From Ottowia massiliensis (GTDB lineage: Bacteria > Pseudomonadota > Gammaproteobacteria > Burkholderiales > Burkholderiaceae_C), in NCBI RefSeq assembly GCF_900240305.1, contig NZ_LT964854.1, positions 1,550,001 to 1,614,000 of the forward strand: a DNA stretch of 64,000 nucleotides. The letters run 5' to 3'. The notes beneath the pieces were generated by a model, which ran no database searches, was not told the DNA's origin, and saw only the letters and a program-made list of their open reading frames with translations. Position 1 is the first letter of the stretch; each line of letters begins with the position of its first letter. A program made the position numbers and the translations under genes. Shown here piece after piece: positions 17,788 to 26,510 of the stretch.

Positions 17788-18255
17788 ATGAGCCGTGTTC
17801 TCCGCGCAAGCGCCGCCTGTGCCGCCGCCTGGCTGGCCCTGAGCGGCTGCAACCCCGCACCGGCGGCCGCCGCGCGCGATGAAGTCGCGCGCCTGCCCGC
17901 CCCCGGCGGCGCGCGGCTGGACGCCGTGCTGATGGAAATCAACACGGGCGCGACAGACGCCTTTCAGTACGAAGTGTTCGTGCTGCCTCAAGGCGCTGCC
18001 GCGCAGGGCCGGCCCGCCGCCCGCCTGATGGGCGCCACCCGCAACGAACAGGCCTGGGGCGCCAACCTCCGCTGGCAAGGCGCAGACCGCCTGCGCGTTG
18101 AATACTGGCAGGCCCGCGCGCAGGAAGGCGCGGACAGCCCCGTGACCGTGGGCGGGCAAACCGTTCAGGTGGAGCTGGCCCCGGGCATCCTCGACCCCGC
18201 CGCCCCCGCTGGCGGCATGGAATACAACCTGCGCCAGGCAGGCGCAAAGCGCTGA
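17788..18255 (+). CDS. Small lipoprotein, probable immunity protein for the type-44 toxin
   Basis: A 155-residue lipoprotein precursor with a lipobox LSGC (Cys21). The mature part contains LMEINTGATDAFQYEVFVLP, a TGAT...Y.V pattern like that of small periplasmic DUF5412-type proteins, and ends in a hydrophilic tail. I chose the ATG at 17788 because it gives a clean signal peptide; a GTG at 17758 directly after the toxin stop would add ten residues. The tight downstream position supports an immunity role. Function is inferred from position only. Confidence 0.65.
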   Translation: MSRVLRASAACAAAWLALSGCNPAPAAAARDEVARLPAPGGARLDAVLMEINTGATDAFQYEVFVLPQGAAAQGRPAARLMGATRNEQAWGANLRWQGADRLRVEYWQARAQEGADSPVTVGGQTVQVELAPGILDPAAPAGGMEYNLRQAGAKR

Positions 18256-18289
18256 AAGCCGCGCCGAGGGGCGTTCGCTGCGGGGCGCT

Positions 18290-18376
18290 ATTTCGCTCCT
18301 TTATTCATAGCGAGAGGTCCTAGTGGAATCTGCGCGAAGCGGCATTTTGACCCCGCCAGATTTGCTCCTGTTTCTG
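18290..18376 (+). repeat. Dispersed ~85-bp repeat, copy 5
   Basis: Ends TTTCGCTCCT and TTTGCTCCT with core GAGGTCCTAGTGGAAT. It begins 35 bases after the lipoprotein stop and ends 17 bases before the NamZ stop. Confidence 0.92.
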
Positions 18377-18392
18377 GGGCGTCTGCCAGCCT

Positions 18393-19592
18393 TCAGTACA
18401 GCAGATACGCCGCGCGCTCTTGCTGCCAGGCGGCTTCGTCGGCGCGGGCCAGCGCGTCCAGGTCGGCGCAGGCCGCTTGCGCGTCGTCCACCCATTCGCG
18501 CAGCAGGCTGCTGCCGTTGATGAGGTCGATGGCCAGGCGGCCATGCTCGTATTCGTAGGCGAAGTCGCGCCACAGCGGCGCATCGGGCCACTGGCGGCGC
18601 AGGGCCTTCAGGGCCAGGGCCACCAGCCGCCAGGGGCGAAAGGCCGCGTGGCGGTAGCTGGCCGGGTCTTCGGTGTGAATTTGCAGGCCCGCGCACAGCT
18701 GCCCCTGGTGCTTGTGAAAAGTCGGCTCGAACCAGCACGGGCGCAGCAGGCAGCCGGCCAGCCAGTCCGGGGCCATTTCGCGCATGTCGGCCAGCAGGCG
18801 GGCGGCGCCCAGGCCAGGCGCGCCCAGCAGCTCCAGCGGGCGGGTGGTGCCCCGGCCTTCAGACAGCGTGCAGCCTTCGAGCATGACGGTGCCCGCGTAG
18901 GCGCGCGCCATGTTCAGGCTGGCGGCGTTGGGGCTGGGATTGACCCACGGCCCTTCGGGCCAGCCAAAGCCGGGGGCCGCTTCGGGCTGCCAGCCCTGCA
19001 TTTCGATCACGCGGTAGTCCACGCGCAGGCCCAGCCAGTCCACAAACCAGCGCCCCAGCTCGCCCAGCGTGAGGCCGTGGCGCATGGGCAGCGGCCCCGC
19101 GCCCACAAAGCTCTCCCAGCCCGGGCGCAGGCGCAAGCCTTCCACGGGCCGGCCAGCGGGGTTGGGCCGGTCCAGCACCCACACGGCCTTGCCGTGGCGC
19201 GCAGCGGCTTCCAGCACATAGCGCAAGGTGGTGATGAAGGTGTAGATGCGGCAGCCCAGGTCTTGCAAATCCACCAGCAGCACGTCAAAGCTTTGCATCA
19301 TTTCGTCGGTGGGGCGGCGCACCGGGCCGTAGAGGCTGAAGACGGGAATGCCCAGGCGCGGATCGGTGAAATCGTCCGACTCCACCATGTTGTCCTGCTT
19401 GTCGCCGCGCAGGCCGTGCTGCGGGCCGAAGGCGGCGCTCAGCCGCACGTCAGGCAGCGCCGCCAGCGCGTCCAGCGCGTGCGCCAGGCCGCGCGTGACC
19501 GAGGCCGGATGCGCCAGCAGCGCCACGCGCGCGCCGTGCAGCGGGCGGCGCAGTCCGGGAGATTCAATGAAGCGTTCAAGGCCGGTTTTCAT
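18393..19592 (-). CDS. Exo-beta-N-acetylmuramidase NamZ-like (DUF1343)
   Basis: DUF1343 family, whose characterised members (NamZ) release terminal MurNAc from peptidoglycan fragments during recycling. Family signatures include FGPQHGLRGDKQDNMVESDDF, VDLQDLGCRIYTFITTLRYVLEAA, VWVLDRPNPAGRPVEG, NPSPNAASLNMARAYAGTVMLEGC and LSEGRGTTRPLELLGAP. The start at 19592 gives 399 residues; an ATG 24 bases upstream is possible. No signal peptide is evident, so a cytoplasmic role is likely. It is followed by a DOMON-like gene and lgt on the same strand, an arrangement common in this order. Confidence 0.9.
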   Translation of the reverse strand: MKTGLERFIESPGLRRPLHGARVALLAHPASVTRGLAHALDALAALPDVRLSAAFGPQHGLRGDKQDNMVESDDFTDPRLGIPVFSLYGPVRRPTDEMMQSFDVLLVDLQDLGCRIYTFITTLRYVLEAAARHGKAVWVLDRPNPAGRPVEGLRLRPGWESFVGAGPLPMRHGLTLGELGRWFVDWLGLRVDYRVIEMQGWQPEAAPGFGWPEGPWVNPSPNAASLNMARAYAGTVMLEGCTLSEGRGTTRPLELLGAPGLGAARLLADMREMAPDWLAGCLLRPCWFEPTFHKHQGQLCAGLQIHTEDPASYRHAAFRPWRLVALALKALRRQWPDAPLWRDFAYEYEHGRLAIDLINGSSLLREWVDDAQAACADLDALARADEAAWQQERAAYLLY

Positions 19593-19631
19593 GGCGCAAG
19601 GCAAGGCAGAAAGCACAAAGAGGCAACCATT

Positions 19632-20237
19632 TCATGGCGGCGGCAGGCGCAGCAAGCGGCCTGCAAAGTGGTGAAAGTCGGGGCGCGGCATGGGGTGGCG
19701 CAGCGCCCAGTAGCTCAGGGCGCCAGCGGCTTGCAGCACGGCGCACAGGCCCACGCGCCAGACGGCAGCGGCGGGCAGCGGCAGATCAGGCCAAAACGCT
19801 TCCAGCGCCAGGCAGGCCGCATCGCCTTGCAGCGAGCAGGCAAAGCGCGCGGGGCGGGCGCGCGCTTCCCATGCCTGCCAGGCGCTGGCCGTGTGGCGCA
19901 CGCGTTCGGCGCAAAAGGCGTAGGCGGTCCAGCGGCCATCGGGCGAGAGGTTGAACTCGCAGTATTCGCCGCCGCCCTCGCCTTCATCCGCGCCCTCGTT
20001 GCCCGGTTGTTCGGCGGCCACGAAGGCTTCCAGACAAGTGCGCCGCCACAGGCCATCAGCGCGTGCGGCCAGATGGCGGGCAGGCGGCGGGCAGTCCAGC
20101 CAGCCAGCGGGCGCGCGCACTTCATGGCGCAGCCCCAGCCCGCCCGCTTCGCGCCAGGCGCAGGCCGCCACGCGCACGCTCGGCGGCACAGGGCTGGCCG
20201 GGTGGCAAATGAGCGAAGCGCAGGAAGGCGAAGGCAT
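19632..20237 (-). CDS. DOMON-like domain protein
   Basis: A 201-residue protein of unknown function. The recognisable blocks are LWRRTCLEAFVAAE and EYCEFNLSPDGRWTAYAF, typical of the DOMON-like family often found next to lgt in Burkholderiales; the C-terminus has YWALRHPMPRPDFHH. No signal peptide or membrane segment is visible. It lies between lgt and the NamZ-like gene on the same strand and is probably cotranscribed. It may bind a carbohydrate or haem-like ligand by analogy, but this is not shown. Confidence 0.78.
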   Translation of the reverse strand: MPSPSCASLICHPASPVPPSVRVAACAWREAGGLGLRHEVRAPAGWLDCPPPARHLAARADGLWRRTCLEAFVAAEQPGNEGADEGEGGGEYCEFNLSPDGRWTAYAFCAERVRHTASAWQAWEARARPARFACSLQGDAACLALEAFWPDLPLPAAAVWRVGLCAVLQAAGALSYWALRHPMPRPDFHHFAGRLLRLPPP

Positions 20238-20318
20238 TTCAAAAGCCAGGTTCAGGCATCAAACCGGCCGCAAGTCCTGGTGCAGACTGGATTGGCAGCT
20301 ATGGTTCCGATAGCGGCT

Positions 20319-21119
20319 TCAGCGGCGGCTGGCCCAGGCCCACATTCCCAGGCCAATGGCGATCATGGGCACGCACAGCCACTGGCCCATCGACAGACCC
20401 AGCCCCAGCAGGCCCAGATGGGCGTCCGGCTCGCGGAAAAACTCCACGGCAAAGCGCATCACGCCGTAGCCCACGAGAAAAGCGCCGCTGACCTGCCCCG
20501 TCTTGCGCGGCTGGCGGGCGTAGAGCCACAGCAGCACGAACAGCAGCACGCCTTCCAGCAGCGCCTGATAAATCTGCGAAGGATGGCGGGGCAGATCGCC
20601 CGCGCCGCGAAAAACCATGCCCCAGGGCAAATCGGGGCTGGCCACGCGGCCCCAGAGTTCGCCATTGATGAAGTTGCCCATGCGCCCGGCCGCCAGGCCC
20701 GTTGGCACGCAAGGGGCCACCAAATCAGTGACTTGCAGCCACGGGCGCTGCTTTTTCCAGGCCCACAGCATCATGGCAAGAATCACGCCCAGCATGCCGC
20801 CGTGAAAACTCATGCCGCCTTGCCAGATGGCAAAGATTTCCAGCGGGTGGCTGGCATACCAGGCCGGCTTGTAAAACAGCACGTAGCCCAGCCGCCCGCC
20901 GAGGATGACGCCCAGCACGCCCCAAAACAGCAGGTCTTCCACATCGCGCATCGTCCACGGCGCGGGCTGGGTGACGCTGGCGAAAGGCTGGTGCTTCAGC
21001 CGCAGCCTGGCCAGCACATAAAAAAGGGCGAAAGCGGCCAGGTAAGTCAGGCCGTACCAGTGCACGGAAAGCGGCCCCAGATGCAGGGCCACGGGATCAA
21101 TCTGGGGATGCTGGAGCAT
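20319..21119 (-). CDS. lgt: Prolipoprotein diacylglyceryl transferase
   Basis: Inner-membrane enzyme that attaches diacylglycerol to the lipobox cysteine, the first step of lipoprotein maturation. The Lgt signature GRMGNFINGELWGR is at residues 145-158, GGMSFHGG at 101-108, and seven hydrophobic segments are spread over 266 residues. It would modify the lipoproteins in this window, including PilW and the toxin-linked lipoprotein. The next gene on this strand is the DOMON-like gene. Confidence 0.96.
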   Translation of the reverse strand: MLQHPQIDPVALHLGPLSVHWYGLTYLAAFALFYVLARLRLKHQPFASVTQPAPWTMRDVEDLLFWGVLGVILGGRLGYVLFYKPAWYASHPLEIFAIWQGGMSFHGGMLGVILAMMLWAWKKQRPWLQVTDLVAPCVPTGLAAGRMGNFINGELWGRVASPDLPWGMVFRGAGDLPRHPSQIYQALLEGVLLFVLLWLYARQPRKTGQVSGAFLVGYGVMRFAVEFFREPDAHLGLLGLGLSMGQWLCVPMIAIGLGMWAWASRR

Positions 21120-21212
21120 GAGAAGCGCGAAATGGGCGGCAAGGAAAGCGGGGCGAAAGGCAAAAGAAAAGCCAGCGCCCGCCCTGCAGGCACTGGCTCC
21201 GGGAAACGGCGC

Positions 21213-21764
21213 TTACTTGAGGCGCGCGAGCGTCTTGGCAACGCGCTCGCCGTAGGCGCGGGCGGTGTCCAGATCGCCTTGCAGCATCTCTTGCGCGCTG
21301 GCGTCAGCCGGCGTGGCGGCCAGTGCGCCCACGGAGCCGCCCAGGGCGTTCAGATCGGCGCGGGAAGCGTCTTTCTTGTTGGAAGGCAGCAGCCCCAGGC
21401 TCACCCACAGGCCGCCGTGCTGCGAGGCCAGCGTTTGCAGGTATTGCACCGTCACCTGCTTGTCGCCGTTGAGGCTGGCGCTGTTGGTGAAGCCGCCAAA
21501 CACCTTGTCTTGCCAGGCGCGGGCGGCCCAGGCTTTGCTCGAAGCATCGGCAAACTTCTTGAACTGCCAGCTGGGGCCGCCCATGTAGGTGGGCGTGCCA
21601 AAAATGATGGCGCCAGCGGCATTGAGCCGCTCCCACGCGCCTTCGGGCAGGTTGCCCTCGGCATCAATGGCGATCAGCTCGGCGCCCGCGCCATCGGCCA
21701 CGGCCTGCGCCATGCGCTGCGTGTGGCCATAGCCGGAGTGATAGACAACGATGATTTTGGACAT
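21213..21764 (-). CDS. Flavodoxin/NAD(P)H-quinone reductase family protein
   Basis: FMN-binding protein of the flavodoxin/WrbA type. The N-terminal loop IIVVYHSGYGHTQRMAQAVADG binds FMN phosphate and IIFGTPTYMGGPSWQFKKFAD is the second FMN contact, typical of flavodoxin family oxidoreductases that reduce quinones or other acceptors. The ATG at 21764 has a strong AAAGGAGG site and gives 183 residues; the longer frame to 22070 has no family similarity. It stands alone, 94 bases beyond lgt. Confidence 0.88.
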   Translation of the reverse strand: MSKIIVVYHSGYGHTQRMAQAVADGAGAELIAIDAEGNLPEGAWERLNAAGAIIFGTPTYMGGPSWQFKKFADASSKAWAARAWQDKVFGGFTNSASLNGDKQVTVQYLQTLASQHGGLWVSLGLLPSNKKDASRADLNALGGSVGALAATPADASAQEMLQGDLDTARAYGERVAKTLARLK

Positions 21765-22093
21765 GCAAAGCCTCCTTTGGCTTGGGGTTGAAAGCCTTGC
21801 AGCATACCTTGCTGCGGCAAAACACTGCGCCCGGGCGGGTTGAGCGGGAAAGCCGCCGCAATTCAACGCCGGCCTGCCAGAAATGCACAGAAACACGCTG
21901 GCGCAGGCGCGGACAAGGCGGCCCGCGCCAGGGAAAATCAAGGGAAAACCCTTCAGGGAAAATACCGGCATTATTGGAAAACCGCTGCAAGGGTAATCCA
22001 GGTCGCAGCGTGCTCCAATTTCATATAGCATCTCTTTCACATGCCGGCCAGCTGGCCAGCGTGTTTTCATGCCGATTTCAAGCGAAGGATTGA
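21765..22093. other. Divergent regulatory spacer upstream of gltI
   Basis: No gene seen. It must carry the promoters of the flavodoxin-like gene and the glt operon. Visible structures are an AAGGG-AAAA-CCCTT hairpin near 21950 and a GGCCAGCTGGCC palindrome near 22045; neither can be assigned. Confidence 0.45.
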
Positions 22094-22993
22094 ATGATGA
22101 AAAAGAAACTGTTGGCCCTGGCGGCTTTTTCCATGCTGGCGGGCGCGACCCTGGCGCAGAATGCTGACACGCTGGAAAAAATCAAATCCAGCGGCACGGT
22201 AAATCTGGGCGTGCGCGATTCTTCCGGGCTGGGCTATACGCTGGGCAACGGCAAATACGTGGGCTTTCACACCGAAATGGCCGAACGCATCGTGGATGAT
22301 CTGGCAAAACAGGTGGGCAAGCCGCTGAAAATCAATTACCAGGTCATCACTTCGCAAAACCGCATTCCGCTGATGCAAAACGGCACGATTGATTTTGAAT
22401 GCGGCTCCACCACGAATAGCAAGGCGCGGCAAAAAGACGTGGATTTTGCCGTGACGACCTACGTGGAAGAAGTGCGCATGGCCGTCAAGGCCGATTCCGG
22501 CATCCAGAGCGTGGCCGACCTCAATGGCAAGACCGTGGCCGTGACCACGGGCACCACCAGCGTGCAGCATTTGCGCCGCCATGAGCGCGGCTCCAAGCTT
22601 GAATTCAAGGAAATCATGGGCAAAGACCACGCCGACAGTTTTCTGCTGCTGGAATCAGGCCGCGCCGATGCCTTCGTGATGGATGGCTCCATTCTGGCCA
22701 AGAATATCGCCACGTCCAAAAATCCGCAGGATTTCAAAATTGTCGGCGAAGTGCTGTCGGTAGAACCCATCGCCTGCATGCTGCGCAAGGGCGACGACAA
22801 ATTCCGCGCAGCCATCGACGCCTCCATCAAGCGGCAAATTAACGACGGCTCGCTGCAAAAACTCTACGACAAATGGTTCATGCAGCCCATTCCGCCCACG
22901 AATGTTTCGCTGAACATGCCTGTTTCAGAAAGCACGAAACAAGCCTGGGCGCATCCCAATAGCAAGCCCATGGAAGATTACGCGAAGAAATAA
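22094..22993 (+). CDS. gltI: Glutamate/aspartate ABC transporter substrate-binding protein
   Basis: Periplasmic receptor of a polar amino acid importer. A signal peptide of about 21 residues (to TLAQ) is followed by SBP family 3 features: IKSSGTVNLGVRDSSGLGYTLGNGKYVGFHTEMAERIVDDLA, IDFECGSTTNSKARQKDVDF and VADLNGKTVAVTTGTTSVQHLR. These match GltI-type glutamate/aspartate receptors. Length 299 residues. GAAGGA precedes the start; a second ATG follows immediately. The permeases and ATPase follow after a strong hairpin, an arrangement that gives extra receptor over membrane subunits. Confidence 0.92.
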   Translation: MMKKKLLALAAFSMLAGATLAQNADTLEKIKSSGTVNLGVRDSSGLGYTLGNGKYVGFHTEMAERIVDDLAKQVGKPLKINYQVITSQNRIPLMQNGTIDFECGSTTNSKARQKDVDFAVTTYVEEVRMAVKADSGIQSVADLNGKTVAVTTGTTSVQHLRRHERGSKLEFKEIMGKDHADSFLLLESGRADAFVMDGSILAKNIATSKNPQDFKIVGEVLSVEPIACMLRKGDDKFRAAIDASIKRQINDGSLQKLYDKWFMQPIPPTNVSLNMPVSESTKQAWAHPNSKPMEDYAKK

Positions 22994-23016
22994 TCCCCCC
23001 GCGCATTTTGGCGAGC

Positions 23017-23047
23017 GCCCGCCGCCCTCCATGGCGGCGGGCTTTTT
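23017..23047 (+). terminator. Intra-operon terminator/attenuator after gltI
   Basis: Perfect ten-base stem GCCCGCCGCC / GGCGGCGGGC with loop CTCCAT and five T. It lies between gltI and the first permease and would allow partial read-through. Confidence 0.9.
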
Positions 23048-23088
23048 CATGCGCGAAACCGGAAAGCAAGACAAAAGGTATCAGGGCC

Positions 23089-23838
23089 ATGAATATGGAA
23101 TGGTCGGTTTTCTGCCAGGACACGCTCACCAATGAGGCCGTGCCGGGCTGCTTTGGCAAAAATGGCGATGTCACGTATCTGGACTGGATGTTCAGCGCCT
23201 GGGGCTGGACGGTGTCCATCTCGCTGACGGCGCTGCTGCTGGCGCTGCTGGCGGGCGCAGCCGTCGGCATGGCGCGCACGCTGCCGCACAGCCCCTGGCT
23301 GGCGCGGCTGGCGCATGCGTGGGTAGAGGTTTTCCGCAATATTCCGCTGCTCGTGCAGATTTTCATCTGGTATTACGTATTTCCCGCGCTGTTTCCGGCG
23401 CTCAAGGGCGCGCCTTCATTTGCGCTGGCGGTATTGGCGCTGGGGCTGTTTACTTCGGCGCGCATTGCGGAGCAGGTGCGGGCGGGCCTTCAGGCGCTGC
23501 CGCGCGGGCAGCGCCTGGCGGGCATGGCGCTGGGGCTGACGACCGCCCAGTATTACCGCCTGGTTCTTCTGCCGCAGGCTGGCCGCATCATCATTCCGCC
23601 GCTGGCCAATGAATCAATGAACATTTTCAAGAATTCGGCAGTGGCTTTCGCGGTTTCCGTGCCGGAGCTGACGCAGTTCGCCATGCAGGCGGGCGAAGAA
23701 ACCGCCCGGCCCGTGGAGGTTTATCTGGCGGTGACGGCGCTTTACGTCATTTCGGCGCTGGCGGTGAATGCGGTCATGGTTTTCATCGAGAAAAAGACGC
23801 GCGTGCCGGGGCTGATTGCCGCAGGCGCGGGCCGCTGA
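23089..23838 (+). CDS. gltJ: Glutamate/aspartate ABC transporter permease GltJ
   Basis: Inner-membrane permease of the polar amino acid (HisM/GlnP-type) family. The start at 23089 gives 249 residues. Features are a first hydrophobic segment WTVSISLTALLLALLAGAAVG, the family EVFRNIPLLVQIFIWYYVFP, the EAA loop LPRGQRLAGMALGLTTAQYYRLVLLPQA, and NESMNIFKNSAVAFAVSVPELT. The frame upstream to 23008 crosses the terminator and is rejected. It is followed by gltK 13 bases later. Confidence 0.92.
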   Translation: MNMEWSVFCQDTLTNEAVPGCFGKNGDVTYLDWMFSAWGWTVSISLTALLLALLAGAAVGMARTLPHSPWLARLAHAWVEVFRNIPLLVQIFIWYYVFPALFPALKGAPSFALAVLALGLFTSARIAEQVRAGLQALPRGQRLAGMALGLTTAQYYRLVLLPQAGRIIIPPLANESMNIFKNSAVAFAVSVPELTQFAMQAGEETARPVEVYLAVTALYVISALAVNAVMVFIEKKTRVPGLIAAGAGR

Positions 23839-23851
23839 AAGGGAAAAAGCC

Positions 23852-24520
23852 ATGATGAATCTGGATTTTTCCTTCGTGGACATGGCCTTGCTGCAAGGCT
23901 TCGTGTGGAAGGGCCTGCGCTTTAGCGTGATGCTGACGCTGGTGGCTACGCTGGGCGGCCTAGCGCTGGGCACACTGCTGGCGCTGATGCGCCTTTCGGG
24001 CCAGAAATGGCTGCAATGGCCCGCCGCCATCTATATCAGCGGCATGCGCAGCATTCCGCTGGTGATGGTGATTCTGTGGTTTTACCTGCTGGCGCCCTTC
24101 ATTATTGGCAGGCCGATTGGCGCGGAATATTCGGCGGCGCTGACTTTCGTGGCGTTCGAGGCGGCCTATTTCAGTGAAATCATGCGCGCGGGCATTCAGT
24201 CCATTCCGCGCGGGCAGGTTTTCGCGGCCGAAGCGCTGGGCATGACTTATTTGCAGAACATGCGGCTGGTGATATTGCCGCAGGCCCTGCGCAACATGCT
24301 GCCGGTGCTGCTCACGCAGACCATTATTCTTTTTCAGGATACTTCGCTGGTTTACGCCATCGGAGCCTATGACCTGCTCAAGGGGCTGGATGTGGCGGGC
24401 AAAACCTATGGCCGCACGGTGGAGGCCTACCTGCTGGCGGCGGCGGTTTATTTCGTGATTTGCTTTTGCCTGTCATGGCTGGTCAGGCGCCTGCACGCGA
24501 AAATAACCATCATTCGATGA
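23852..24520 (+). CDS. gltK: Glutamate/aspartate ABC transporter permease GltK
   Basis: Second inner-membrane permease of the importer. From the ATG at 23852 (GGGAAAAAGC upstream) it has 222 residues. It shows RSIPLVMVILWFYLLAPF, the EAA-type loop IPRGQVFAAEALGMTYLQNMRLVILPQAL and the post-loop QTIILFQDTSLVYAIGAYDLL. The presence of two related permeases with one receptor and one ATPase matches the GltIJKL layout. Confidence 0.92.
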   Translation: MMNLDFSFVDMALLQGFVWKGLRFSVMLTLVATLGGLALGTLLALMRLSGQKWLQWPAAIYISGMRSIPLVMVILWFYLLAPFIIGRPIGAEYSAALTFVAFEAAYFSEIMRAGIQSIPRGQVFAAEALGMTYLQNMRLVILPQALRNMLPVLLTQTIILFQDTSLVYAIGAYDLLKGLDVAGKTYGRTVEAYLLAAAVYFVICFCLSWLVRRLHAKITIIR

Positions 24521-24530
24521 GGAATATGCA

Positions 24531-25280
<750 letters not shown>

Positions 25281-25350
25281 GAGCGTGTTCTTCGCCGCCT
25301 GGCCGGAAGGCGTGGCCAAGGCGGATCGCGGGCAGATCAGGGAGCAGGCT

Positions 25351-25438
25351 TATTTGCTCCTTGATCCATAGCATGATGTCCTAGTGGAAACTGCGCGGAG
25401 CGGCATTTCTTGCCCTTTGAATTCGCTCCTCTTTCTGA
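25351..25438 (+). repeat. Dispersed ~85-bp repeat, copy 6
   Basis: One of the best-kept copies: ATTTGCTCCT, ATAGCATGATGTCCTAGTGG, an inner hairpin CGGCATTTCTTGCC and ATTCGCTCCT. It lies in the convergent gltL/phasin-like spacer. Confidence 0.93.
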
Positions 25439-25519
25439 TGCAATCCAGCAGGCGGAGCGGCCTTGTGAATCCTTGCCCGGCCGCAAGACCCGGCTGCGCG
25501 CCGCGCTGCCTTTGGCGCT

Positions 25520-25957
25520 TTACTTTTCATCACCGTTTTTGGCGTGGGGCGCAAGGCGGGGCAGCCAGGCGGCCCATGACTCGGGCAGGCCCGCACGCGA
25601 TGAGTCAGACGCCGCCGCCATGATGCGGGTGATTTCTTCCTGCCACGCTTGCAGCGCCTGCTGAACTCCCTGGGTGAAGGCGGCCTGGTTTTGCAAGGCG
25701 ATTTGCTGCGCTGTTTTGGCGTCGCTGGCGCGAAGCAGCCGCCAGAAGCTCTCCGTAGGCAGGGTGGCCAGCGTCTGCCAGCTGGCTGACTGCAACAGCC
25801 CTTCAATCTTGGCGGATGTTTCCGCCAGGCCCTCGGCGCTGGTTTGCTGCATGGATTGCAGCCAGTGATGGCCGCTTTCTTGCAGCAGCCGGGTCAGGCG
25901 CAATTGCAGCGCGGCGTTGGCCTTGTACAGGTCCAGCGAAATGGTTTTGTCGGTCAT
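25520..25957 (-). CDS. Phasin-like protein
   Basis: A 145-residue helical protein, MTDKTISLDLYKANAALQLRLTRLLQESGHHWLQ, with Gln/Ala-rich amphipathic helices typical of phasins that coat polyhydroxyalkanoate granules. GGAG lies upstream of the ATG at 25957. No PHA synthase is close by. The assignment rests on composition and general pattern, not on a strict motif, so another helical stress protein is possible. Confidence 0.6.
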   Translation of the reverse strand: MTDKTISLDLYKANAALQLRLTRLLQESGHHWLQSMQQTSAEGLAETSAKIEGLLQSASWQTLATLPTESFWRLLRASDAKTAQQIALQNQAAFTQGVQQALQAWQEEITRIMAAASDSSRAGLPESWAAWLPRLAPHAKNGDEK

Positions 25958-26510
25958 GAACTGCTCTCCTTGAAAAAACCTGTGGGGCGAGATTTCGCCA
26001 TGCGCGCGCTGCAATGGTTTTGCGAAAACGCCGCAGCGGCGCAAAGCCGCGCCAGCCCGGCGGCCGCAAGCAGGGGCGGCGTTACCTAATTTTTCATCAT
26101 TGCATAGGCCGCCTGCGGCGCGTCTGCTTTTTCTGGAGGTTTTTGCGCTCGTTTTTTCTGCTGATAGCCGGTTGGAGATGCGCCCGCCCTTTTAAAGGCA
26201 AGGGCGTTGAATTGCCAAAAACAGGAGCAAATCTGATGGGCTTCAAAAAGGCTTCAGCGCAATTTCCACTAGGACGTCACGCTATGAATTCAGGAGCTGA
26301 TCCAGGCTTTGCATGCGGGGCATGGAGGCAGAGCGTGAAAGCAAGACGCGGGGGAGCGATGAAGCCCGCATGGCGCTTTCGCGGCGCTGGCCACGCTGGC
26401 ATGGGGCAGGCGGCCGCTGGGCGCTTTGCCGGCGGTTTCATGATTCGCATCGGGGCCGGCCATGTTTCGCGGCGTTCTGCCATTGAAGGGCCTGCCGCTT
26501 TTGAAAGGGT
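25958..26510. other. Non-coding spacer with a repeat copy
   Basis: No gene seen between the phasin-like start and the TolC-like stop. It contains repeat copy 7 (26217-26299). Confidence 0.5.
26217..26299 (-). repeat. Dispersed ~85-bp repeat, copy 7
   Basis: Minus orientation: CAGGAGCAAATC, TTCCACTAGGACGTCACGCTAT and CAGGAGCTGAT. Confidence 0.85.

Noticed and set aside
18420..21791. A very long open frame (1123 codons) on the plus strand opposite NamZ, the DOMON-like gene and lgt
   Set aside because: It is antisense to three well-supported genes, is His/Gln/Arg-rich, and arises from high-GC codon structure.
21213..22070. Longer 285-residue version of the flavodoxin-like gene
   Set aside because: The added N-terminus has no similarity and the internal ATG has a strong AAAGGAGG site.
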